From the NCBI GenBank assembly GCA_029204225.1, contig CM055112.1:24611693-24675692 (forward strand): DNA of 64,000 nucleotides, read 5' to 3'. Below, piece after piece: positions 26,101 to 37,600 of this stretch. Within the stretch, counting starts at the first letter, position 1. Every line of letters begins with the position of its first letter. The position numbers and the translations under genes are program-made. The notes below the pieces were generated by a model. The model made no database searches. It was not told the origin of the DNA and worked only from the letters and a program-made list of their open reading frames with translations. This stretch comes from Diphasiastrum complanatum. Its lineage: Eukaryota; Streptophyta; Lycopodiopsida; Lycopodiales; Lycopodiaceae.

Positions 26101-29100
26101 ACAATTTTCCTTCATTTCTAAAGCCTGGCAACGATTTTCTTATCTTGCTTTAAATCTCTAATGAAGCACCTATCATTGTAGAATTCCACAAGCATGTCTT
26201 GATCGGTTAAAGCACCAACTGACAAAAGATTTCGAGCAAAGTTAGGAATAAGCAAAGCATTCTTGATCACACTTGAAAATCCAGAATTGAATTGAATTGG
26301 AATGTCACCTTTGCCAACTATATCCTGTGTGCTATTACCTCCTAGCACAACTTGACCATTTATACCTTTGGAAAAGGATGAAAACCAATCCTTTCTAGGA
26401 GTCATGTGTGAAGACGCTCCGCTGTCCATTACCCATTCCTCGCCGCTTTTTGAGTTTTGATTCACCTTGAATAGGTACTCATCACTAAGACCACCACCAC
26501 CAATGAAGTTGGTTGATTCATCTTCGGCTTGCTTGGTTGATTGAGAGGTTGATTTCCATTTGACTTGTGCTTCCGATGCAGCTTGTTTGATACGGCAATT
26601 CGATGCTGAATGTCCGCTCTTTTCACAATAGAAACAAGGGCCTTGTACCTTGTTTGTTGAAGTAACTTGCTTTTGCTTCGCCTTAGATGGATCGTCCTTG
26701 AACCAACAATCTGCTTCTTTGTGGCTTTTCCTACCACAAATAGAACACTTAGAGTGAGGGGCACGATATGTGATAGCAATGCCTTTCCATTGTTACAAGC
26801 ATTAGAACCTTGTTTCTTCTTATTCTTTGGATTCTTCTTGTTGTTATATGCAACAAGAGCTTGAGATTGTGCATAAACCTTTGCTGTCCCATAAGTTTGG
26901 GAAACTAATTCTTCTTGAAGAAGAATTCCAGCCACATTATCGTAGTTTGGTGGTTTCTCTCTAACATTTAATGTGGTGACAAGATGCTGGAGTTGTGGAG
27001 GAAGCCCATTGAGGGTGACACTAACAATGTCTAGGTCATCTACATCCTTCAGTTGATCTACCACATCTTTGATTCTCATCAAGTATGGTGTCATAGCTTC
27101 TCCCTCACTCATTTTCAAGATATGAAACTTTTGCTTGAGGGAGAGGATCCTAGTGGTGGAAGATGTCTCAAACATTTTTTGGAATTTCTCCCAAGCCTCC
27201 CTAGAGTGATTTGACATTAGTGGCGTGTGGAATAAGGCTATCCTTAATAGACATATTGATTATGGCTAGTGCTTTATTAACTCTTTTATCAAAAACCTTT
27301 TTCCTCTTGAAAGTAGCATCCTCCTCGTCGGATGTATCATTTTCAGGAGGAGGAGATTCTTCTTCTCCTATTGTCAAATTCCATAGATCTAACATAACCA
27401 AATATCTTCTAGGGTTACAGGTTTTACACACACACATTGACATGTATAGGAATTCGGACTTTCAATTTCGAAGTTCAAGATTTGATGTGCACTCAGGAGT
27501 CAATGCTGCAAACAGTCTGAAGCTCTAATTATTATTTTGATGTCACCCTAAACCCGAAAACCATGTAATTTTTCTGCACCATATTTCAGCCCCCAGAAAC
27601 CCCCAAGGAAACAACCCCTCCCTCCCCCAAAAGAAAAAAAAAATGGTATATTTAACTATGTCCTAGATAAAAACACAAACAGTTTAGTTTGTTCCTGAAT
27701 GTTGTGCAACTTTGGCTCAGGTTATTTATTATTTGAACCCTATTTTAGATGACTAACTCACAGTTAAGGAATATTATGACTTTGTTATGGAAACTCTTGC
27801 CTTAGGCAAAAATCCTTGGCTAGTTTGTATGGAAATCAGATCGATAACCTTCTCATGAAGTCCTGCCAAAATTCATAAGGATGACTGTCATGAAAAGAAT
27901 TACCAAACAAGTTGCTTGTTGCCATGTACTCTTGGAGGTAATAGCTGTAATTGATCAAAGTCTTAACGCCCAAATTATTTTGTATTAAATGAGATTAGCC
28001 ATGGCGTTTGACCTCGTGGTTTGATTTGTGTTTGCAGCTTGACATTGTTTCAACTTTTGCGACCAGCACCAGGTATACACTTCCCTTGCTTGTGAGCATG
28101 TTGCAATTTTGGTATTCCTTACACATTCCTATAATTAGGTCTATTTGTTCTGTCTTCTTTTCCACGTAAGGTTTTTGAATGAGAGGAGGCAGGCTGCTTT
28201 TTCTGGAATGTTTTAGCATACTTAATAGCAAATTTCCCAAGCTTCGAGCTGGATCAATGGTTGTGAATGATGATGGGTGGCACCTGACCCATTCTTTCTT
28301 TTAGTATCAAGAAAATGGTCAGAGATACTTCACAACTGTGCGGTAAACACAAAATTTGAAAGTGCACTTTTTTGCTCCCCTCATACTTTTCATAGAGTTT
28401 GATTATGAACACGTACATGTACATGCAAACGCATAGGCACCTTGGCAGACCAGGTTTGTCTCTGTGGTGGCCATTTGGTCCAGTTAATTGGGAATGCGCG
28501 CATTGTGTGACTATATTGATAAGACGTATCAAACATGGTTCTTCATGCTATCATAACATTCTCCCATGCTAAAAATTGCTGAAAGGTGCATCAAAGTCCA
28601 TAGTAAGATTTTTGTTTGTTGCAGCTTTCAGTCTTATCTTTCTGAAGCTTCATAGGGAAGTGATTGTAATGAGAAGGCTGACTTTAGCTCTTACCAGAAA
28701 TTTTAATTCTTGGCTGTGGGAGAACAATACAACCTGTGAGCAAAGATGTCAAGGACTTTCTACGATCAAATGGCATAAAACTTGAGTTTATTGACACGGT
28801 ATTGTTTATGCAATTATTAAACTCAAAGTTTGAAGCAGTCGTGCAAAATCGAATCATGCTATCAAATAAGTGTCTGCATAACTGGCCTGTGGTGCTCTCC
28901 ATTATCACATATAGTGGGAAAAAATTTGGTGTTTGCAACTTTCAAATGTAGACACGTAGTTTGAAGAGAGGTGTAAGAGACCAGATCGAGAACATGCATA
29001 TTGATTGGCAAATCTGGTGAAATGTTCATCTCTTGTAGTTCACATGATACGTGACCTCAGGGACTAGCACTTTACTTGTAATCTTTTTCTTCTGCTCACT

Positions 29101-29260
29101 TTTGCGATGCCCCAAATGCTTTACTTTTCATTTTCACTTTTTGCTATGTCTGAGTCCTGTTAGTGTTAATCCACAGAGAAATGCTGCCTCAACATTCAAT
29201 TTTCTGAATGAAGAAGGCCGACTTGTTGCTGCAGCTTTGCTTCCACAAGGTGCTCAATAG
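11176..29260 (+). CDS. NDUFAF3/Mth938-family protein, mitochondrial complex I assembly factor, six exons
   Basis: Exons: 11176-11261, 12484-12561, 23633-23752, 28038-28072, 28698-28798 and 29177-29260 (TAG). All introns are GT-AG and all phases agree, giving 504 nt or 167 aa. The N-terminus ([18 protein letters not shown]) is basic and non-acidic, like a mitochondrial presequence. The DUF498/NDUFAF3 fold begins near residue 55: [53 protein letters not shown] (conserved GCGR at 112-115), [18 protein letters not shown] and the signature end [20 protein letters not shown]. Plant homologues share this size and motif order. In animals NDUFAF3 helps assemble respiratory complex I; the same role here is inference. 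Start choice: the first ATG, in a good plant context (AAGATGGCG). Introns 2 (11,071 bp) and 3 (4,285 bp) are inflated by elements, mostly antisense to the gene. No coding break is seen. Confidence 0.93.
11980..12150 (+). mobile_element. LTR-retroelement gag zinc-knuckle scrap in intron 1
   Basis: A short frame resembles a retroelement CCHC knuckle region (CQYCGKLGH) followed by a Lys/Asp-rich tail. It lies in intron 1 (11262-12483) of the NDUFAF3-like gene. It is only a fragment, broken at both ends, and has no LTRs. Confidence 0.5.
13016..13670 (-). repeat. 3' LTR of the Copia element 13016-18862
   Basis: This 655-bp LTR starts TGTCAAAT and ends TTCTAACA in plus-strand reading. It is followed by CTCCTCCTCAAC, the complement of the polypurine tract. 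Confidence 0.94.
18196..18862 (-). repeat. 5' LTR of the Copia element 13016-18862
   Basis: This 667-bp LTR is nearly identical to the one at 13016-13670. The primer-binding complement GCTCTGATACCA lies directly to its left. The repeat ATTCT follows at 18863. Confidence 0.94.
19880..20700 (+). mobile_element. hAT transposase relic with internal loss
   Basis: On the plus strand a BED-type zinc-finger block ([15 protein letters not shown], then WVCGYC) is followed about 250 bp later by a hAT C-terminal dimerisation block ([20 protein letters not shown], then LWSKFAHV). In whole hAT genes these blocks are more than 1 kb apart, so most of the catalytic middle is missing and the frame is interrupted. 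No terminal inverted repeats were identified. It lies in the sense direction within intron 2 of the NDUFAF3-like gene. Confidence 0.6.
21038..21212 (+). repeat. Direct duplication, about 65-bp units
   Basis: The segment 21040-21106 (ACTTGAGAGTATGATGGTCA start) recurs at 21146-21212 with a few changes. A shorter word, TTGGAGCTATATTGGAGT, is repeated just upstream (20990-21035). It looks like a local slippage or small segmental duplication within intron 2. Confidence 0.75.
21245..21535 (-). mobile_element. Ty3/gypsy reverse-transcriptase/RNase H scrap
   Basis: The minus-strand frame has [19 protein letters not shown] and SWPWPTNI, the recognisable hinge between the RT thumb and RNase H in Ty3/gypsy pol. 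It is short, broken and without LTRs, and so old. Confidence 0.65.
22592..22641. repeat. Strong 21-bp stem-loop in intron 2
   Basis: GGGCACCAGTGTTAATCAAT and one more base pair with the complementary arm ending TTGGTGCCC (one mismatch in 21), around an 8-base loop GATATCTA. It may be the core of a small foldback element or a structured intron RNA; I see no terminal duplication that decides it. Confidence 0.75.
23753..28037 (+). other. Intron 3 of the NDUFAF3-like gene (4.3 kb)
   Basis: The donor GTCAATTT and the acceptor GTGTTTGCAG are seen. The body is mostly the truncated Copia copy at 24.0-27.5 kb. The last 500 bases (27540-28037) show no feature apart from a C-rich then A-rich patch near 27.6 kb. 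Confidence 0.85.
24020..27530 (-). mobile_element. Ty1/Copia fossil, truncated, no LTRs found
   Basis: The minus strand shows Copia parts in the normal order: gag from about 27.4 kb, two zinc knuckles near 26.7 and 26.6 kb, protease with [15 protein letters not shown] near 26.4 kb, GAG-pre-integrase and integrase 26.1-25.4 kb, reverse transcriptase 25.0-24.4 kb and RNase H to about 24.05 kb. It is broken in many places and both LTRs are absent, so it is older than the 13-19 kb element and of another Copia lineage by sequence. It lies antisense in intron 3 of the NDUFAF3-like gene. Confidence 0.88.
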
Positions 29261-30482
29261 CTCAAGTTTGAGCTAATACCAGCACAGCTTCAGACTGTGC
29301 ACTGATTGAAAGCCATTCTGATGAATTGGGATTAATGATGAATCAAACAATCGTAGAAATGATTAAGCCTCTTTTGTCTGGAGAACTGAACTGTGTTTGG
29401 GCATTATAATGTGGTGATTAGGTTGGAAGAACTGGAGGAGAAACTCCTGCAGGGGATAGTGCTACCTACCGTACAGATCTGCCCGTCGTTACACTTTCCA
29501 TGTTAGAGTGTGATCTTGACATTAAGCTCGTATTATGTAAGAGTGGGCTAGTACAAGGTGATGGATATCAGATAATGTTTTTGTTGATAAGCTTTTTTGT
29601 AATTGACTGTTGGTTACAATAGGCTACAACTATACATGGATGTATGTCTCCTTACCAGAGACATTTTCAATGCTATATAACTGCTCTTGAGAGACATGAG
29701 ATGTACTTGCTCAAAAATGGATGACCTGTATGATTTGTTTCCTTTTCTGATGTTTGTTCCCCCAAGGTATCTCCAGATTGTTAACAGCCCAGAAGTTTGA
29801 AATTCTAATGACTCACTCGTAATCATTATATTGATGATGCAAGATGTTTCTTTAGGTTATTGGTGCTGTCAAATATGGTACAAGGAGAAAGAATGCTTTA
29901 TTTCAGAGTGGGGCAAAGTTTTCTTTGAACCTCACCAATTTAACACTTGCTGGCACCAAGCAAATGTCACCTCAGGTAGTACACATCAGTGAATTAGTAG
30001 TCTGAAAGAATCATAGATAGTAGCCTGATGTTGCCAATCCGGCAGTAGTGTGGTCCACTGGGGAAGCTGTGAAGATGGAATGTGGAACAAGCACCCTTGC
30101 TTCAAATGGTTCGAATAATAAATACTCCCACCTAGTGACAAACCTGCTGTTGGCATGAAGGCTGGCCAGGAGGCCCCCAGCAAAACATTTTTTCAAAAAA
30201 GAGAGATCAAAAGAAGAAGGAAGCTTGTACTTCGCTTCACCATCATGTTTTCTCATCTTATACAAGTTTGCTCACAATTGGAAACACTAAATGAGTCTGT
30301 CTTTAACTGTGTGCTACTACCCATCTATGTCCGGTCACAAGGGCCCATGTTTGATTTATAGAATGCCATGAGTCCTGCAGTAGTAATACACATGTCCAAT
30401 GTGATGTGTCTTGTAGTAAACTTTTTTTCTTTTCTTAAAATAATGCATAAAGGAGAGGATTTTGTTTTAACAACGGTTCAAT
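29261..30482. other. 3' flank of the NDUFAF3-like gene, intergenic
   Basis: This region contains the presumed 3' UTR and spacer. No exon or element domain is recognised. The next gene (PMI1-like) is convergent. Confidence 0.5.
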
Positions 30483-30497
30483 GCGCGCGCGCGCGGT

Positions 30498-30572
<75 letters not shown>
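30483..30572. repeat. Compound microsatellite (GC)n(GT)n(GA)n
   Basis: About 14 bp of alternating GC is followed by about 26 bp of GT and about 50 bp of GA, without interruption. Both alternating purine-pyrimidine (Z-prone) and homopurine (triplex-prone) tracts are adjacent. Confidence 0.97.
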
Positions 30573-30574
<2 letters not shown>

Positions 30575-31430
30575 TGCCTGACCAACCCGCAGTCAATCGT
30601 TTCTTTATGAAGGGTAGTTAGCATCCTTCAAAAAGCTAGGTAGTAGTAGGTAGTACCACAAATTTGTTACCCAAAAGTGTATTTTATGAAATGAAGTTCT
30701 TGATGGTGACATATAATTTTTCAACCCAAATTTCTCTGAAAAGTTTGTACTAGGGAAGCTAAATCCATATGAAGGACATATGCTTTATAACAACAATATA
30801 TGTGCTTAAGCCAAGGCTCAGCCACCTAAGTTCATTTCTTTGTGATCAGGTTGATAATACCAAAGAGCATCACAATAGTAGATTGACACAAACTCTTGAA
30901 TATACAAGTTCATAAATAATATGCTTGATGCCAAATGCATAGGCTACTTGGTATTATGCAATTGCTTGTCATTCAAGGAACTTAATAGGGTATATTTGAT
31001 ATGGATGTGTAGCAAGAGGAAGTTGGAAATTATTGAGGAATTGTAGAATATCTTTTTTATTTATAAATCTCATATCACTTTAAAAGAAAACTTGAAAGTT
31101 TTTTAAATTTTCCAATGTTGAAGCTTGACAAGCTTTATAATAGATTGAATTTGAAAGAAATTTAGATTATAGTTAAACCATATGGGAATTATAGAAGCTC
31201 ATAGGAATGTCATTAATATATTTCAGTGCATGGTCTCCCAATCCAACAATACAAAATGGTAATAGGGCATTTTTTCCATTGCACTCCGTACAATTTATTG
31301 ATATGTTCACAATTACAAGTTTATTTGTTAGTTTTATAACATTTCAATTATTATTTTTACTTGGGACCTTAGGACCTTATTTCTATATATCATAAAATAT
31401 TGTCAGATGCATATGTGATCATACTCACTA
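30573..31430. other. Intergenic, no supported gene
   Basis: This is AT-rich sequence. Only short chance frames are seen, and no repeat structure that I can define. Confidence 0.4.
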
Positions 31431-31434
31431 GGAG

Positions 31435-31760
31435 TGATTCCAATGGAAATAAGAAAGAGATTTAGTCTTGTATTCCAAGGTCTTGAAGCTTGCTTCACAC
31501 CATACCTCTTTGAGCAATTCATTAGCAACATTCATTTTGATGCAATGAAGAGCAATTCTACATCTCTTTTTGCACTTGCTGTTTGTGGATGGATGGATTC
31601 ATCTTCCTCACCATTCACAATGTCTATCAAGTATTGGAAAACAAGAATGGACTCTATCCTCATATTTGTACATAGTCATTTCATACTTAAACTTAACATC
31701 AGTAACCTAATATGGCCAATCAATCAAAACTTTGACTTTCATGTAGGAGAAAACCCTTAT
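31435..31760 (-). mobile_element. Copia gag scrap
   Basis: The minus-strand reading contains IALHCIKMNVANELLKEVW, which parallels the gag of the Copia element at 491-5761 in this window (ALHMIKMNITNELLKEVG). It is a broken fragment with no LTR or pol nearby. Confidence 0.65.
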
Positions 31761-31889
31761 ACTAGATAAAATTTGTAATTTTGTAGCTCTTGTATTATCT
31801 CCAATAGCCATTTGTACTAATATGAAATGATGCCTCAAGACCCCAAATGAGAATTATACATTATATCCACATTGTCTTAAGCATATATC

Positions 31890-32163
31890 CATGCGTCAAA
31901 GCCACCTCATCATGATAGAAGACAAAATACATCAAGCTAGTATTGTGTATCTTCAACAAAACAAAAAGCAAACAACATTGGCATATTTGGTGATGTTGGT
32001 TGCTTTGAAAATTTTCAAAAAAATCAAAATAGGAGTTTTTTCAATGCCAGATCACACTCATGATTACATTGACCAAATGTTTAGCTACTTTTCTAAAAAA
32101 ATTGAGACATATGAGAATCTTCCAATAGATTGTGATGAAGAAAACAAGCCTTCAACTTCATAA
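31890..32163 (+). mobile_element. Transposon-type ORF fragment with HTHxYIDQMF motif
   Basis: The 90-residue frame ends with IGVFSMPDHTHDYIDQMFSY and FSKKIETYENLP. The HTHxxIDQxFS pattern is a hallmark of the DUF7869-type domain found in transposon-derived plant ORFs. There is no partner domain and no ends, so this is a scrap of an unknown element. I am confident of the motif, less so of the family. Confidence 0.4.
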
Positions 32164-32169
32164 GCTGAA

Positions 32170-33838
32170 AAGGAGAGCCTTAACAATATATCTATTGGGG
32201 GAGAAACGGAAAGTTCTTCCTATCTATGCATGTACTATGCTTATCAAATTAGAATCAAGATGGTGAGTCAAATGACTTGGCTAATTCTACTTGATTCTAA
32301 CTTCGAAGTTGTCAGAATCAACAAGGTTGATTACATAGAACAACACAAAGTCGATAGACTGTTGGTTGTAGAAGTGATAGATAGTTCAGACAATTTTACA
32401 CGAGAGTAGTAACAAATAGAATAGTTAATTAGAGTATCATACAATCATATTGACATAATTTTGAATGCAATAAGACAATGGAGTGATTCGGTAAGTAATA
32501 AGTACAAGCAAGCTGAAATAACGAGCACAAGACAATTGTAGTGATAACCGCGTACTCGGAACTAACTCTGGTTCTATAGCAGCTTCGATGGCTTGAAGAT
32601 CATTTGATAGCTTATTCTGATTTATTGATCAAAGGATTTTTTGAATCTTAAGAATTCATTACTCTCATTCACAAATATCAGTGTCTCTTAATACCTAAGG
32701 CAGTGACCCTCACATCTTGTTTGTAATTAATGTGCAGACGGTAGTGGATGTCTATATTATTCTCACATTTTCACCCCGCAAAACGAAAGGCTACTTTTGG
32801 TTGATCATTGTTTGGACATGTATATCTAAAGTATATTGTTAAAAATCCAAAATGGTATACAGATTTACCATAACCAAACACAATCTTGTTTTTTGAATAC
32901 AAATTCTCCCTCTATCCCTCTGGGCTTTGGTACATATCAATTCAGACCATCAGAACTTATATTAAGTGTCTGTAGATTTTATGTAGTGATTCCAATCTCT
33001 AGTTCTTTCTTTATGTAACACTTCAAATTTCAAGTGTTCAGTTGTTTTTAAATATTGTCTAGAAGATAGTTTCAACCAGATCAAGAATAAAAAAATATGC
33101 CCATCATCAGCTCGTCTAGATGTAAAGCACTATCAAAAAACTTTGTTTGTATTTAAAAGAACTGTTATATGGCATAACTTGACAGCTGTACTAACACAAC
33201 TATTAGAGGAACCTTACATCTGTGTAAGGTCCATCGTCAAAGACTGTTTTACTGCAGAGGTAATTTGAGAAAATTTTACCAACTGTAAATGGAAAATGAT
33301 GGGCTGACAAACAGAAATGCGAAATGGATCGCGTGGTGTGCTGCTACAGCAACGCTACTACGCTAGATATGGCGGAAGATGCTTGCAGGCTACAGCAGCA
33401 GCATCTCCGCTCTTGAATCTTGAATTGGCAAACTGCATGGAAGCTACTGTATAGTCTCCAAGCTTTTTCGTAAATGAGTAAGCTTTTTGCAAAGTCAAAA
33501 GGACTATTGCAAACAAACGGGAGCCACAATGAAGCTGCAGTTAAGTTTGCATTACTCTTTGCATTCAGATCTTCCTTTTTTGTTTCTAAACTGGCTGGAA
33601 AAACTGGCTGGAAATTATGTTAAGGTGTAACTTCTCCAATGAACGCTGATAAAGCTATAATCCAGCTGAGTTTTAAGATCTGAATACATTTTGGCTGTAA
33701 TTTTTGCAGCGATATTATATTATGAAAATCACATGCATGTGTGTTCCTACTATGAACGTAATTTGCAGCCTGGAGAGCTTGAAAGGCCACCATAGTAAAA
33801 ATGTCCGTTTAAAATTTTTGTGATAGTGCCTTTACGAC
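32170..33838. other. Intergenic, no supported gene
   Basis: No domain, RNA gene or repeat could be supported in this stretch. Scattered short frames look random. Confidence 0.4.
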
Positions 33839-33963
33839 GGGGAAGGGCCCCATCCTAGGCCTTCCCCAATTTAAGGCCAATTTAAGGCCCTGGGCCCTCC
33901 GGCTGCCGCCCTCAGGCCCAAGGGCCTTAAATCGGGGAAGGCCCTCCAACAGGGGTCTTCCCC
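33839..33963. repeat. GC-rich foldback (MITE-like inverted repeat)
   Basis: GGGGAAG...GGCCTTCCCCAATTTAAGGCC on the left pairs with GGCCTTAAATCGGGGAAGGCC...CTTCCCC on the right. This makes a roughly 50-bp imperfect arm on each side of a short centre. Each arm also has an internal GGGGAAG/CTTCCCC inverted pair. The block is far richer in G and C than its flanks, suggesting an inserted foldback element. No target duplication was clear. Confidence 0.75.
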
Positions 33964-34672
33964 TATACTTAAATTTCTAACAGCTTAGACTGTTAGCGTA
34001 AGGGTTGAAGCAGAATCTGCTGGCAACTCCAGTCATGAATCACATTGCTTAAAAAAAATGATCACATTAATATGAAGAAAAATACCCAATATCTCAAAAG
34101 CCTTAGGAGATCTAGAGTCCTAAACTTGGTCCCTGACAGATTCATTCTCACGCCAAGCACATGCCTAAGTAACCCTTTTAAATTTTAACCTGAACTTCAA
34201 CAAGTAATAACTATGCAGGTATGAATGCATTATTCAACTGAAGCTTCTTACTTTTTAGAAGACAAAGCAACAGATCAGCTGCCATATGGCAACAAGCACA
34301 AAGTTAGTTCTATATAATAAGCACAAAGTTATTTACAACTTACACATTTTAAAATGCAGAGTGTAACACAGGTTATCGATCTCAAAGGTGAAGAAATTTA
34401 ATATGTATATAGGTATCCCCAACCCTGTTTCAAAAATGCTGCTCAAGTTGCTGAGACTTCGATCAAGCTGTTAGTGAGGCATACATCAACCAAATTCCAT
34501 GATCACCATCATACGTAACCATTTTCTTGTTGCTGTTTCGTGCATCTGATCCAAATATTATTCTGTCCTGAGGTATGTTGTACTGATGAGTTGCTTTTTT
34601 ACATGAATAAGAACATTTGCATGAAGCTTTGGTGGGGCCAATTCAAATACAGACATGCAGCAAAATAGCCTT
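33964..34672. other. 3' flank of the PMI1-like gene
   Basis: This contains the presumed 3' UTR of the minus-strand PMI1-like gene, whose stop is at 34673-34675. No other feature is seen. Confidence 0.5.
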
Positions 34673-37600
34673 CTACCTTGTCCTGATGGTATCATTCGTA
34701 AAGATAATATTTGGGTTACGAATGTGGGAATTTAAAGCTGCAATTTCTGGCCATTTTGCCCCACTTCCATGCACCTGAGCCGAAATGCTCCAAAGGGACT
34801 CTCCCTGCCTGACCTTTGTTTTAGCTGGCATTTGCTTTGATTTAAGGAGAGGATGCTTAGAGGTTGTTATTTTACTCATGCCATTAGCAATAAGCCACCG
34901 TGAACCTGATTGATGCTGCTTTTCATTCCCCCATATCTTCTTCTTACAATTCCTGTTCTCCAGTCTTGTGTTCAAACCTGACACGTGCACTCCTGTGATC
35001 TTAAACTTTGGGATTTGTGCTTCATATGTCTTAATAGCTTCCTCGTCTTCACATTTTCCCTTGACAGAGACTCTTTTCCACATCTTTTGACGGTATGGTA
35101 CAATTACAGGCTCTGCCTGAACCAAGGCCATCATTGGTGAACCTACTGGCTCGTAGTTTCGAAGTGGATTCCTGAGCTGGACTAGCATTGCCAAAGTAAG
35201 AGCATTATTCATGAATCCAGTTTTCCTTGATGATAGATTATCAGTAGCTTTCGTTATTTCTTGTTCACTATTTCTCTTTTCTCTTGGAACTATCTCATTA
35301 TGAGCTGCATGATGTACAGCCAAAATTGCTGATGTTTTCTCATTAGTCTTAGATTCATCATAAACCCCAGCATCAAGCCTCATCCATTCTTCCAGTGGGA
35401 TGGACATGGACATTAGTCCACCATTTCTGTGTGGATTCTCTTGCCCAGATTCTGTCCCCTCCAATAGATGCGTAGCTGCAACACCCTCTATTATATCAAT
35501 ATGACTGCCTTTTTTTGCTCTTATGCTTTCGGAGGCAGGCACGTCTTTCCATGAAAAAGCATCAATGTTGTACGGGGCATCTTCCTCAGCCATGCCACAT
35601 TGTATTTTCAATCCTTCGATGGCCAATGCTTCAATTTTTTCCACGGCAACAGGTGCAAGCTTTTCAAGAGACGTGTATTCTTCAATTGGATCTGTGGAGC
35701 TCTCTGTTCTTTCTTTGCTGTTCCCTTCAAAGCCTCCCCTAATGTCTTTTGCTTTGCTGGAGTAGATGTCAATGGTTACAGAATCTGCTGCAAAATCTTG
35801 GCAACAAGTTGTCTGTAAATCAAGCCCGCCTTTCTCTGTACTATCCAAAGCCAGATATCTGCTGTTTCCATAGAAACAGTTCATTAAACAACAACTGTTC
35901 CAGAGATGTCAAATACCATCTACGGGAAGAAAGCCGGCCAAGTTACATGAAAGCTTTAACTAGTACTAATATCTTCTGTAATATGTTGTTCAAAACACGA
36001 GAACTTGTTTTGCGTGTAAAATCCACGAAGCTTAAAGACATTATACAGCAATCACCCAGGGAAATAAATACCTTGGCTTAGAGGATGAACAAGCTAGAAA
36101 TTCATTTTTGTATCTAGATGTATGGAAAGATGGAAACTTTTGTTTTGTTCCTAGCCTAGAACAAAGAAAAAGACCTTATTTCACCAAGTCAGAAGACAAA
36201 ATAACTTTATCTCTAAGACTATAATCAACTCCAAAATTTGTTCCTGCTGATTCAAGTTTGCCATAAATTCAGTAAAACGAATTACATAGCACACAGAATC
36301 CCAGCCCACCCTCCCAACTTTTGAACAGAACAAACTGATCATACTTGGATCATTAAGGTAATTCTACAGGGAAGGCAGTACAACCTGTGGCTAGTGCTTT
36401 CCAAGGCAGCCCTCCCCTCAAGTGCAATTTGTTGCTCAGATTTGCCTGTGATATCATCTAGAGGCATAGCTTTTATGGCCTGAGCAACCATTTGTTCCAT
36501 CCCAGCAGCTGCCAACTCTTGTAAGATGTCCACTGCCTTATAGCCCATCTCAGCTGGCACAACTACTGGCCTTGACAAATGCATCACCAGCCTAACATCA
36601 TATTGACTTCTTTGGAAATGGATTGAACTCATTGATTTTAATGAGCCTCCATCTCTGGTAGGAATAACTGCATCAAAACCTTCTGTAAGGGGAGGTGCTG
36701 GTGGCACGGCAGTCAGTGTACCTTCTAAATTTAGGCCATGCTTATTTGTTTGTAGGGAAGTGCTTTGGAATGCCTTCTCATCTAGCCCCCATTCATGCAT
36801 CAGTGCTTCAGTTTCTGCATCTTCAAGCATTTTAGCACGTGCCTTGCTACGCATCTTCTGAGAGGCTTTCCGAAGCTCTGTCTCCGCTGCATCCATTATT
36901 GCTGCAAGCTCAAATTCCTCCTCACTGCCCCAGGTTGCTGCATATTCATCGTCACCGTTTGTCTGTTTTTCAGGCAGCAGTCTGTTGTTCACTGCAATAG
37001 CACTTGGAATCTTTTGCTGACAGTCATCCAGCTGTAAATCTGGAACTTGGGGAGAAGCAAAGTCAAGGTCTAAGTCTCCTTCCGGCAGAGACTCCTTTAA
37101 TTGCTTCGAAAACAATGATGCTCTTGGAGAGTTTTGCTCACTGTTAGACAAGTGCTGACCAAATTGTTTCTCTTCGTCCAGCATGTGCAAAAACTCCCCA
37201 GTCACCACGTCTACCTCATGGTCTGAATGTGACATGACACATTCCCCTCCTGTTCTCGTCCGAGCTGCAGAGAAAGCCTCTGAGTTCTTGTCGTCAATTA
37301 TATCCCTGCTCTTCTTCTCATCCAATTCTTGAAAAGTGCCAATACCTCTTTTTAGTGAATCAGCATTGCAAGAATTCTCAGTATCGTTCTTTCTCAGCAG
37401 ATTTTCATCTGAAATGCTTTGCATTATGTCCAACCCCCTCTCCGTTGCTCGGTCCCCTCTCACCATATTTTTAACCCTATAATCACTCTCCTCTATGCTT
37501 GGAAAATCCATTGGCAGTAGTTTCTCATCAGCTGGTGGGCTCACATTCAGCTGCTTCTGTGCGTCAGATACTTCCTCTTCATCTTCAAGGTTAGCCGGAA

